Shown: positions 39,459 to 51,510 of the stretch, piece by piece
Layout: the number at the start of each line of letters is the position of its first letter
Numbering within the stretch: the first letter of the stretch is position 1
Assembly (NCBI RefSeq): GCF_000150275.1
Contig: NW_002060955.1
Coordinates: 660,886 to 724,885, forward strand
Direction: 5' to 3'
DNA: 64,000 bases
DNA from: Trichoplax adhaerens
Taxonomy: Eukaryota > Placozoa > Uniplacotomia > Trichoplacea > Trichoplacidae
Notes under the pieces: model-generated
Databases searched by the model: none
Seen by the model: only the letters and a program-made list of their open reading frames with translations
What the model was told of the DNA's origin: nothing
Made by a program: the position numbers and the translations under genes

Positions 39459-42400
39459 TTATTTCCTCCCCCAAAAATTCTCCTTTCTTTGTTTAGATCT
39501 TTCTAGTACATCAGAAGCATAAGAACTAGCCATAGAGGAAACTGACTCTCGATCATCCAATAAACGGTTTTTTAATTTAGAAATTCGGTCTGAAATTTCT
39601 GCTATATTGCCGTCATGGGGATTATTATCGCCAGTATTTCGATGAGAATTCGAATAATATCCTCTGTCTGTACTGTTTTCATTACCAGCAACATTACCAT
39701 TTTCATTGCGCTTAACGATTGTAGTTGCATTCTGGCCAAATTTTCGTCTCAGATTGGATGATTTTGGCGGCCTTATATTTGAATCCGAAGTTAAATTGCG
39801 ATTTTCTTTCGTCGCTTCGTTCTTGTGGTTAGCAAATCCGACGGTTGTTTTAGCTTTACTGTAGGTATCCACATTTTTTAAATTTCCTTTATATTCCTTA
39901 TTTAATCCATCTACATAAAATTGAATTATTATCAATTAAATAATTTAGATATCAAACGAGTTGTGTTGATGTTATAGTGAGTTGAAATGATTAAATTAGT
40001 TAATATGATGTATGAAGCTTATACGTAGATTCTTAATTTAAATAAAACATTGCATATGTGATAATATTTACAGTTGCCACTATGCAGCGTATTACCGGAG
40101 TTTGATTTTGTAGTTACGAAACCATTCGTTTGCTCATGGTCATGACTCTTACTCTTCGGTTCATATGCTTTGTTATCAATGGGATTTCTTCTTTCGACAA
40201 TAGTATTACTTCCTAATTTCTCAAATTGGTCATTCCCATTCCCTTGTCCAGCTTCAATATTTCCATTACCAGGCCTTTCACTCAAAGTTTCTTCATCGTC
40301 GTAATCCTCATCAGCTTTGTTACTTTCTTCAGTTTCGTTTTCGTTCGCTTCGACGGTCCAGGCTTCCTTTGGCTGGGAAGGAGGCAATTGCTGTACTTGT
40401 GACACCTTCTACGAATAATATTAATCTTTATCAAATTACAGCATCAAAAGATGGAAATAAGGTAGATGTGAAATAACAATAGTACCTTTGAAGTTGTTGA
40501 GTAACTACCACGTTCATTTGTAGTGCGATTTTCTCTCCCTGATCTAGAAGTATCTGATGCAGGTTCCCAAAGATCTTCTTGTGCCATTTCCATTACCAAT
40601 AGATTCTTTCTTGTAAAGAATGTTCCCTGCTGCGATCTTTCACGAAACAGTTGAACCTTTTCACGCAGTTCCAAAATCTAATTATGACATAAACAATAAA
40701 TACATCGTCAAAATTAACTAAGAATACGATCCATGATTATTCGCAGTCGTAAATACTTATAAGTTGCCAAGCTATCTCAAATACCTGTTTATACCACGAT
40801 GGTGTACCATCAGGAGAAATCACAGGAGAATTATCATCATCCTGGATATATAAATCATAGAAATACGTAAGCAAATAGCTACAGTAAAATTAATATTTTA
40901 ACATTTCTGTAAAAGAAATCAACTTAGACCAAGCTTCAAGAGGAAGTCTAAATTAAACATGCCTTAATTTTGGTTATATTCTTATCAGTGATTCGCTCTT
41001 TCGGAACGTAGGAACCTCCTCTGTATGCCATTAGGAAGGGTGCCTTAAAGTGTTCTTGATATTCCGTTGTAAATTTCCTAAATAGAAAATTAGATCATTT
41101 TAAGAATCGCTAAGGTAGTCACTAGTAAATCCTTTAATCTTAATGCTATACTTTCGTCTTCGATGAGGGAAGAAAGGTCGATCTGGATTTTCAGATTGCT
41201 CTAAACGTTCCATATAATCAGATATTTTGTCTTTATAACCAGATGCTTTAATATCTATTTTATTTTAAAAGAATAAATAAATTAATCTGGCAGATAGTAT
41301 AAAAGAGATTGAATTGAAAAGATTACCTTCAGATTTCTCTTTCTATTGCAATTGTGGTAAAAAAATAGTAATTGGTTTGAGTAATCAAGAAAATGGAATT
41401 AATTTATAAATAATAATACGTAGAATCATTAAGTCTTAAGTGATTAGATTGCATAGACAAAATAATCATATAAATACGATTATACCTTATTATAATAGTC
41501 TCCATCTAGAATACTTTTCGTAGTATCTAAGCTGCTTTCCGATCGTTCATCGATAGAGCGGCTAGGACGTGCCAACCTTGATGATTGATCTTGCGCGGCT
41601 GGTTTAGTAGACTGCTGCATGGATTGCCTCCAATCCTGATACTGTCTTTGATATTCAGATTTTACGTTAGGCCTTGGGCCCATATCAACCTTAACAGGCG
41701 CTAGAAAAAGCAGAGAATATCGTAGATTGTTAAAACATGTATCATTGGTTATTACCCTTTGTAAAATATTGCATAAAGCACTAGTGGTCTAACCAATATC
41801 AGTACTCGATTTGAAGATGGTATTATCTGCGGCAATAATTGGTGATGCTCTTTCCGGTAATTTTTTCCAATCGTATTGTCTCTGATACTCAGATTTGCCA
41901 TAAGCTAATCTAGGAGGATTAGTAGGGCGTAAACCAGCTTTGTACTGTAATGCTTTGCTACCAATCTTATCCTGCAAAAAATCGAAAATGTCAGTTCAGT
42001 ATTAAATCCTTACATTAGTATGTTATGATGTTACCTTATCATTAGAATAGGCTAATAGTATAATAGTAGCTAATAGTTATACTTGTAATGCCTTAACGCG
42101 AGTATTATTTGTGAAACGCTGTTACGTATTTGATATTGATTGTTATTGTGTGTAGGTAGCAAGAAGATAATTCAAGTTGTAGCTCATGATAGTTGGATAA
42201 GATAGTAATTATGCTGAGATTAAGTTGAAATATGTATTTACTAATGGAATAACTATGTTAGGAATATTTCAGTTCGAGATATCTTCCATAGTAAGGTATA
42301 ATAATATAATTACAATGTAGTTGTTTACAAATTAGACAGTTCTTTATATAAAGTGAATCATTCGAGTAAGAAAGTACTGTATTGTGAATAACTGTGCCAA

Positions 42401-44628
42401 TACAAGTTCTACCTTTACGATACGATACTGCATGTGCGTTTGATGTTTTAAAGCGTTTAAGCTAGTAGGTTAATTATTGACTTTTACTTTATGTTCCCTT
42501 ATCGCAGAGTTAATTTATAATATATTACTATTTATTTCAAATTTTTTAGGCTATACTGGATTAAAACATCAAGTGTAAGAAGAATCTAATGTAACAACAG
42601 AATATTATGTCCTTACGCCAATGTCTACGACAGAAATGAAAAGTTTACATTTCATCTAAGATTAGGTCAGAAATTATTAATAATAACTTGTTGATATGAT
42701 GCTATCCAAAATAATAATGACGTAAATATAATACGAGCAGCTTACTTCATCTTTGATGGCTGCTTTTTGTCTCACTTCTTGAACAAGACTTTGTGGAGTA
42801 TCATCTGGAGCAGTGTAGGGTCTGGCTTGATTGATCTTATTATTTGCTTCTTGATACTTTAATGATTCACCAGCAGAATCGGGATGCTTTAAAGTAAAAT
42901 GAAGCAATTCATCAAAGTATATCAGGGTTAACTAGTTCTATATGAACTGACAACACTAGCAATCGTATTTATGTTTACATCAACAACATCCGTCAGACTG
43001 ATAGCAACAGCTAAAGTGTACTATCAACAGATAAATATCTCAGTATTTAACTGGCTACTATGAGATAAGATTGTAGTAATGAATCTTTACTACGACTACG
43101 ATAATACAACTTGCGCCTAAACGAAATGCTGTAGGCGTATATTATCAAGACGTTGGTTTCAAAGCATAAAATGGGAAACAATTTTCAATCTTGTTTATTT
43201 GTACTTTCTATACTATATTTCTTAGAATCATATGCCATCGTCGCTACCTGAATAGTAACTCTTTTTTTCCTCTGCAATGGTGGCTCTCTAGCGGTTGATG
43301 ATTCCTCCGATGGGATTCCTGCCGTGCTTGACTTCTCGACGGTTGGTCTATCTTGAAAGTTTGCAGCTTGATTCTGTGATGGAAAAACTGCACTTTACTT
43401 TGGCCTTCCTTCCACAGTTTACCGATGCTGTAAACTATTCCAATGATTAACACTACAGTAACACTACTACAGTAGTAGTCGATAGTTTTTATCCACTATG
43501 AAAGTACTGGCTTTAACTTGTACAAAAAAGCAAAGGATGGAAATTGGCATAAAGCTTATGCTACTGTATAGTAGAAATAATTGGAATGTTACCCTAGTTT
43601 GTCCTTGAGACTTACTGTAACTTTATTACAGTATAATAGTCGGATTTTTGCAATAGAGAAAGAATTTTTTATGTATAGCAGTATTGTAAGACTGATAACA
43701 AATAGAGTATTTCTAAAGGGCAATATGTATGCAAACGGAAGAGTAAACTCAATAAGCAATTAGTGCAAGTCTTTATTGTAACGATGCATATCTACGATCA
43801 CTTAGGCTAAAGGAATGTAATCCTGGAAGATATCCTACTCAGCTTGCATCCTTTTAACAGTGTTCTATTCCTGTATGGATTTAATTCGAAATGGCCTACC
43901 TCAAATCTAACAGGCATGTTGAGTTACACCAAATTCAGTACTACTATTAGTATTGCTGTTATCTTTGGCTTAAAAGTTGGATGTCAATGGATTTATTGAA
44001 ACCAATTGTGACGAGATTCTGCAGACCAGGATAATATTTTTCTTCTTATTTTGCACGGTGGGTAACTTTCTATCTACCCTGGCTTTCTACAATGCTCAGT
44101 AGGACCTATACATCCATACAATTAATCATTGTCGCTATTAATTCATTGCTAAAATGAACAAGTTGTTGTAACGTTGCGCAACTATTGTCACATTGACATG
44201 AATGGAAAATTGTAATCATAATTCATTTCTAGCTTTGGCATAAGGTCATTTTCATGATACTCTAACGTGGATCTCTGAATGTATCGTAGTTTCAATTTTT
44301 CAAAAAGTCTTGTAATTTATTCAACATGCTGTCCTAATACTGTAGAAGGTAAGATTGACTAAATATGGCCTATTTAAACTCTCTATATAATAAGCAAGTA
44401 CTGGTCTATCAAGTCTATTTAAGATTGAGCTAAGATGAACGAATAGAACTAAACGTTGATTTCATCCTACTTAGCCTGTATTTCTACCAATACGAATGTA
44501 CCATATCATGCTGATTATTGCAACGAGTAATGTAGAATAGCATACCATTGATAAAATAGGGGCTGTATCAGATGTCTTTGATGGAGAAGCAGTGTAATCT
44601 TCTATCGGACGACAACTAGATGGAGTTC
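39459..44628 (-). CDS. MDM1: MDM1 nuclear/centriolar microtubule-binding protein; N-terminus uncertain
   Basis: MDM1 binds microtubules at centrioles and restrains centriole duplication in vertebrates. Exons in order: 44546-44628, 43248-43373, 42746-42886, 41794-41971, 41486-41700, 41327-41342 (16 bases), 41152-41254, 40963-41077, 40785-40841, 40486-40677, 40072-40408, 39459-39910; all phases fit. Repeated motifs typical of MDM1: GKSEYQRQYDWKK, VKSEYQRQYQDWRQ and FTTEYQEHFKAPF. Conserved blocks follow: SWYKQ with ILELREKVQLFRERSQQGTF, and the end DVLERSKQRKENFWGRK, which matches the vertebrate C-terminus. The intron after 40963 begins GC, not GT. The exon at 44628 needs a one-base remainder upstream. 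A candidate first exon at 45109-45148 (ATG at 45148, reading MSMREQVTEHHFK) supplies it and would give 684 residues against 714 in human, but it lacks the usual N-terminal SEYQR motif. Confidence 0.88.
41327..41342 (-). other. MDM1: 16-base microexon in MDM1
   Basis: Flanked by AG and GTAATC, it encodes KEKSE plus one base. It is required: the exon upstream ends in phase 0 and the exon downstream (41254) begins with the last two bases of a codon; only this one-base remainder restores the frame. Confidence 0.75.
43374..44545. other. Large MDM1 intron
   Basis: The longest intron of the gene, about 1.17 kb, AT-rich. I found no exon in it that fits the frame, and none is required because the flanking exons join in phase 0. 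Confidence 0.55.
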
Positions 44629-44754
44629 CTGACAGGTTAATAATAATTTTTGGGGCAATTCATCAATTTTTCTATTTGTACTGAAGTATTTACAGTTAAT
44701 AATTCAATTTAAATTGAATTTAGGCAGTGTTTTGAAATTTGCAGTCGTGATGGT

Positions 44755-45060
44755 AGCACAGAGTGCAGTGTACTGTACTGTGCAGTCTGTACTGTAGTCG
44801 ATGCACTCTGTACTGTAGTACACAGTACAGTACATATACTGTGTAACACAATACTATATACTGTACTGTAAAGTACGGTACTGGACCGGACTGCTACAGT
44901 GCACAGTGTACAGTGAACAATGCACAGTGTAGCCACTGTACTGTAAGTACCCACATTTAAACTCCCCAACCTGCAAAGCATCCGTTAAAAATCGGTTTGA
45001 CATTGCGCGGGAATTGGTCTAACTGACTGAGAGGTACAGTACAGTGAGTCCAGCCAGGGT
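44755..45060. repeat. Second GTAC-rich palindromic island
   Basis: Dense TGTACTGTACAGTAC words in both orientations, with GCACAGTGTACAGTG pieces, closely resembling the island upstream of ZNF277. It lies just upstream of the first certain MDM1 exon, inside a possible first intron or the promoter. Confidence 0.75.
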
Positions 45061-45148
45061 CAGTCTGTAGCTCAATCATTTGTAGCTTCCATAAGGCCTT
45101 CAAAGTACCTTTAAAATGGTGCTCGGTAACTTGCTCTCTCATGCTCAT

Positions 45149-47650
45149 GGGCCTGCTGCTGCTATGGATACTTTTATTTAATTTATACCTTTACTGTAGG
45201 GACAAGTGCTTTGTTTTCTCTATCATTGAAAGCACGGCTAAATTGACTTTTGATAATCAATATTTTTTTATAAATAGGAAAAAAGTTGATTGACATAATT
45301 AGATTACTTGGTCCACGATACTCAGTCGGACTGACTACTGCCATGTCTTGCATTGGAGCACAAACTTTACCCATTCAAAATTCCAACAGATGATCCACTC
45401 ATGGAAGGGTGTAATAGATAGTACACAGTAAATAATCCTGCTGAAACGGCTGGTATACAGTATACCTTCAATCCACCTGACCAAACAGATTTGCTCCATT
45501 GGAACGAAACTAGTACAATCACCCGTCGCCTTGTTGACAGATTACTATAGTATACGGAATAGGGAAGTTATTTCTCGAATGGTGGCATGGTCGATGAATT
45601 CTATTATTTTCACCAATTAACCTACATTTTCCAGAAAGGACAAAGCCTATATTGTATAATACACTATTATACTCGCGACGACGATATCATCAATGGATAG
45701 CTTTCTAAAACTAATAAAAGCTAATTGGCAATAGTAAACGTTTTAGAGGAAAAGCAACGTTTCGTATGACATATCAGGATATGTTACATTATGACCAACG
45801 AAGCAATTGTTGCTATTGATAGTGAATGAATTATATTATACTGTACAGTCTAGAACATGATTAGTCAATAATGAATGAATACTTTGAAATAACCTACTGT
45901 TGATTAGGTTATATACAGCATGCTATGCTAGACGTATCATTTTATTGGGCGTGTAGTTAATACTGCGACAGTCGAAAATGTGATATAAAATGGAAACTAT
46001 TGAGTTAATTTACATCAGATTAAATTCTTAACAATTTTACACAATACTAAACGTATCACGTTACCATCCGATAGCATGTCAGTGCCAGAATAAGATTCTG
46101 AATATCTACAATTTAGGGTAGTTCGTCTATTTTGAAATGCTCCTGGTAAGCATTCTTCCGTGATTTTCGCTTGACTTTATAAGATACCTAGCGTGATAGG
46201 CACAATCATTATTAACGTCATGTTACCAAAAGAAAAAGTAAACGAATTCATCAGATATTGACGGAGTTCAAAAGAGAAACTGAGTTCTCGTATATTGCTC
46301 GAATAGAGATTGAAAGTAACTGTATAAGGAGAAGTAACCTAGTTATTACAGCCACACTGGAGATATTCACCAATCTTTACCACAACGGAGGGTTGTAACA
46401 AATGCACGTGTAAAAAAAAGTGAGAAATGATCATTCCTTGCGCTACAAAGGTGCCGTAGGCTAGGCTCTACGATGTACATTACTCTAGCCGGTAGCGTAT
46501 CCGTTAATCATTATGCAGAGAACCAATCCCAGGATTGGCCAATTTCGTGCTTTGCCGCTATGATAAAGTGTCTTTTCAAAATAAAACAACAATTACAGTT
46601 TCTTGTAAACTTTATTACATGCATTCGGTTCGTCTCACTAAACATAATCATATCTTGCCAATAAAGTCACAAGATTAAGGTTTTCAATCTTAGACATATT
46701 TGGCCTGTATGACAGTCTTACATCGATTTGAAATCAAAAATATGTGTATGTATATGTACCTTGCTAAAACAGCTTTTATGATTGATTGTACTGTATATGC
46801 CACTTTCGTAGAATGAACTATACAGTACAGTAGAAGCTGTTTCAGCCACGCACAGTATTCATAACTGTTAACGGATATTGAATTGGCCAATTGTACATTA
46901 TTTGGCAGTTTGATATACGCCACATCCGACATTGAATCAACGCAATATCATACCTCTGTTAACACAGAGACTCGGCAGTTGAATACAATTTTACAAGTAA
47001 GGTGTAGAAGGACCGTATTTTCTCATTATTCCAACCGATCTTAAAACAATCAGTTACCTATCCGCCATTGTAAAGCCTCGCTCTATTGAACAGCTCGTGT
47101 CTGAATTTTTTTATTGCCAATCCTTCTCGAAATATTGAATACGAGTCAATCTCGTTTTCATCGATCATTTAGTGAAACTTACCGTACTTGACAACATTGC
47201 CAGGCCCTTTCGTTATTACTAAGTAGGTGATTACAATAAGATTATGGAAAACAATTTTTAATTGCCTTTATTGCATAGCGGATTGCAGGATGTAGGTTAA
47301 GAAATTGAAGACTTTAATTTAATTGATTGATTTCCTCTTCCGCCACCAATAAAAAATAATATTCATTGTCAGAAAGTCTATTCAGGAGCTACTAAATACA
47401 ATTTTACGGTAGTACATGAGTACAGCACCGGAATATATCCATTAATAAAAAATGCGAATTCAATACACACTAACCGCCTACTTGGTATTTTTGTTTTGTA
47501 ATTGCTTTTCGTGTATAACAAAAGTGTGAAGTGCTTAATTATATAGTATTTATTTACTTCGACGCTTACAGCGTCTGAATTAACTTCCTCTATTTTACGT
47601 GTGGGATAACAATGTACAGTATTTGTGATGCGAATGAGTATTGTCTAGAT
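45149..47650. other. Intergenic region upstream of MDM1
   Basis: No recognised gene. The MDM1 promoter and possibly an undetected N-terminal exon should lie in the part near 45 kb. Small GTACAGTAC words recur near 46800. Short open frames (46473-46664, 46690-46932) show no motif. Confidence 0.4.
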
Positions 47651-47787
47651 TTAGCAAACCAGACAGTCCAGATAATGTGTCGAATCAGAAGACGCATCAA
47701 GAATATCAAATAAATCGTTTCCATTTATTTGAATTGACAAACGTCTTTTACCACGCATTAAATGTCTGATAATTTCATATGAAACCC
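47651..47787 (-). CDS. Terminal coding exon of an unrecognised gene
   Basis: After a good acceptor (TTACTTTACAG) an open frame reads VSYEIIRHLMRGKRRLSI, continues with QINGNDLFDILDASSDS and ends THYLDCLVC before TAA. The residue mix (charged, no low complexity) looks coding, unlike the AT-rich surroundings. The exon opens with two bases of a split codon. A possible preceding exon ends with the one-base remainder before GTACTTC near 47967 (reading DEGVRMVITSKRD), but its donor is weak. I do not recognise the family. Another coding-like minus-strand stretch, NYDPERCYKLTLAASFYL, is at about 48113-48172. The upstream gene structure is unresolved. Confidence 0.42.
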
Positions 47788-48174
47788 CTGTAAAGTAATT
47801 GGCTAAGATATATTCCGTAAAAACAAACAACCAATTAGTTGAATGAAATTTTTATACATATGTAATCGTAGTGTCGCATTGGCTTAAAATGAAAAGTAAC
47901 GAATCGCAAGAAAACTGACCACTAGGACAAGTGTTAGACTACGGCGATAAAGCCGCTGAAGAAGTACTGTCTCTCTTGGATGTTATAACCATTCTAACTC
48001 CTTCATCGCTGTTTATCAAATATGTATATTACGCAACGAATACGCTAAAATATTATTCCGTTCATCCCTTTGATTAGCCCATTTGTCACGGGTATAAGTT
48101 AAATAACTTTAGTGGAGATAGAAAGAGGCAGCTAAAGTTAATTTATAACATCTTTCTGGATCATAGTTCTCTAT

Positions 48175-51100
48175 GAATCTGCAAAATACTTTGTTGTAAT
48201 AGCCTACTAACCTCTATGTAGTGGTAGCATACGTTAACGGTAGATGCGAAAAACGTAAAGCTAGTCTAATAGTCTTTATTTCACATTTTATAATAGTCTC
48301 CTAGAAGTTATAACAAATTTTGTAATAGTTACAACATTTGAACGAAACGCAGCAGTATCCACGAGTAACCCAACACGATACGAAATTTGTTTCGTGATAT
48401 CTTTGCTTATGTTTTGCACGTTAATATAATAGTTACTGTTAAGGTATTTAAAACAGCTATTGTATCGAAATATGGACACAGTACATTTATTCTAGACTTG
48501 AAGGAACATATCTTTAATATGCCTTTTGCGATATTGTTTTACGATATTGTTGAATTTTCCTTATATTAGTAAAAACACAATTGCCCTGTGTGTAAGAAAT
48601 AAAAACAAGAAAGATTACTTTAATTCTGAATTGGTAGCAGTTACATTAAAAGTTACATTGTCTTACCTTTGATGCTGCAGAATTTATGCAGTTTATACTA
48701 CTTACATTACAAATCTATGATATGTCAAACTTGTTAGAGTTTGCATGAGGTCATATTAATATTATTTGCAAATTATATACGACATGACATACAGCACTAT
48801 ATGTTCTTTTAGTGGAAACTGCATTTGTTTCGTACTTTCATTATCAATGATGTGCAGGGGTCACGCATGATTAACATAGTGTAATAGCGATTATTAATGT
48901 CACTTTGGCTGTAAAATATGACGACTATGTCTTGTCAGGATAACTTAATTCTTTAATTACAATTTGAAACTGAAAAACGTGACCATAGACAGTTATTATG
49001 CAATGTCAAGCAAATATTTTTTCAATTAGTTTCTTAACCATTTAATCTTCTAATATTTTGACGACTTTATATAACTATAGACAACTTTATCATGCAGTAT
49101 AGGCTTAGGCGTGTTGTTCAATTTGTTCTATATACTAAGGAAACGAAATTAAACCTTTACTACAGCTTCGATAGTAAATAATTACAAATTTAAGTTAACT
49201 CTTATTAAAAATATACCGCTAAAATGAAAGCACTTTTATGATTTCAATACATAAAAACTTTGACAGCATATCAAGTAATTAAAGTCATTTATTTTATTAT
49301 TATTGCTTTAGTTATCGTTGTTTCACTGCTTACATGTTGCAGTTCTTATTTTAGAATGCCGATAAATTAGAAGCTTGCAACCATTGTACTTGCTGACGCC
49401 AAATTCATAATTTATATGCTGTGAAAACATCAGTGTACTATTATAATCAATATTGAACATTTATGAGCAGAAATCTGCGACGATCACATTCGTGGTGATT
49501 GGTAATCCATGAATTAAATCTTTTTTTCTAAAATAATCCAAGCAAAGCGAAAAGCATGAATATGATGCCTGCTTTATTGACGTCAAGAAAATGATAGCTA
49601 CTACTAGCGGAAAACTTCAAATGAAAAAAAATTTCAATTAAACTGCATCTATGTTGCTGTCACAAAACAGCTTTGCAACAAGATAACGTAATCTACGATC
49701 AATAAGTCAATTCCTTGAACTACGTATCAAGGAACGATATCTGCACTATCACGAGCACTTTTGCTCTACTAGCAGACTACACAAAGACTTAAACGCCTCG
49801 TATTTTACGTTAAACACTAAGTTGGAAATTCTTCTTTATTTCACGATATACTGCATTTATATACTATTCCTCAATAGTTCATGAGTCATAGTTAATACAA
49901 TTAACATTAGAATCATTTACTGAATTAGATATTAATTTTAGCTACTGCTCTCTTAATGCAGACAACAGTATTTACGAACATAGACATGTAATAACTAATA
50001 CAGAATAGTCAGATTACGATATGTCCTATCACGGAACATTTCCATGATAATTTACAGTCTATCATAAGTAAATTACAATCACAATGATTCGAACTGTAAG
50101 CAGATGATTTGCATTCCCTATTATAACTATTATAATTTCAGTATGTGTATAAGTGTCACTGTCATAAAAAGTCAGTGCTATATTAAAATACAGTATATCC
50201 AAATTAGAAGTTAACTAAATAAGGATAGTCTAGCAGAATTATCCTAACATAGTTATTTCTACTGTAATACAGTATTTAACACTGTAACAGTTGCGTTATA
50301 CTCTGAAAGAAAGTATCGGTACTTCTATTTACAATACGAATTCCCAAGTAATATTTTTGTTTAAAATCAAACATAATATAGTAAATATTGTATAGATAAC
50401 TGATGGAATGCTAAACTATTGAAACTATCCTCTATGTCTAAAATGATAGCAGTGTTAAGAGATAATCGTCCGTGTTGAATAAGCCAAGTTAATTGGCCTT
50501 ACTTGATCGCAGACACTGTAATTATATTGAGATGCTAAACAATTTAAAATGAATTACGGTACAATTGCAAAGAGAACAAAAATTATCATATAATGCAGCA
50601 AATCAGAATAGAATTTATTTAATTTATTTAACGATTACTGTACTAAGCTATTTTATAGGGAGTCCAGTTATCTCTTTAAACCTTAAAACGAAAATATATT
50701 GTCCAGATATTCAATACTTAATTGCTTACTGTAATCGACAATATAAAATAGCATGAAAGCGGAATAAATACTAATCACTGACCATTGTAAACGGATGAGT
50801 TAGATGATATAATGTGAATATCGCAAGATCTAGCTACTGTTATCTTTACTACATTATCGAAACTAATAGTTTAAAATCTTTTTAATTTTATCATCTGCTC
50901 CGCATGCTGATAGTAATACATGTTTCATTTGATTTTATAGAACTATAGATAATTAATTTCTAATGTTGCAGAAACAAAGTAAATGACCTCACTGATTCAT
51001 AAATCAATGTTGTAATAAAATTTCGTACCTATATGCAAATTGAGTAAGACTTATTTTCTGGAGAATGCTAGGATACCTGATATGTAATGGTCTATGATGA

Positions 51101-51510
51101 TAAACTTAGGATTAAAAGCAATTATATCAGCTCATGCGGATCAATGGATATTTTATTATTTTTTTCTACTTTTGATGAAGTTACATTATATATTTAGAAT
51201 TGGATAACAGCTTTTTTTAAAAGTCTTTAGAATAATATATTATACTACATTAGTAGTTCAGTAGGTAATAGCAGAATTTTATTTGTATACTTAGGTATCG
51301 ATTAAAAGCTTAATTTAATTCATTTCATAAATGATCACACTTCATATTGATGTTAACACCAATAATATGGCATCTTTATGGATATTAAGTACTAGCTTAA
51401 TCAGACTTAACGTATCGGATATTTCAAATGAGATAAAATAGCAGAACATTTTCATATATGCTACTGTAATTTAAAGAGAAATGAATAAATACCTACAGAA
51501 ACTTCTGTTA
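48175..51510. other. Intergenic AT-rich region upstream of the unrecognised exon and downstream of Wnt
   Basis: No complete gene recognised. Upstream exons of the gene ending at 47651 could be here, but I found none that could be defended. Open frames at 48387-48569 and 50565-50756 show no motif. Confidence 0.4.

Noticed and set aside
44709-45148. Two minus-strand open frames as a separate gene
   Set aside because: The first lies in the GTAC island and is low-complexity. The second contains only the short candidate first exon of MDM1.
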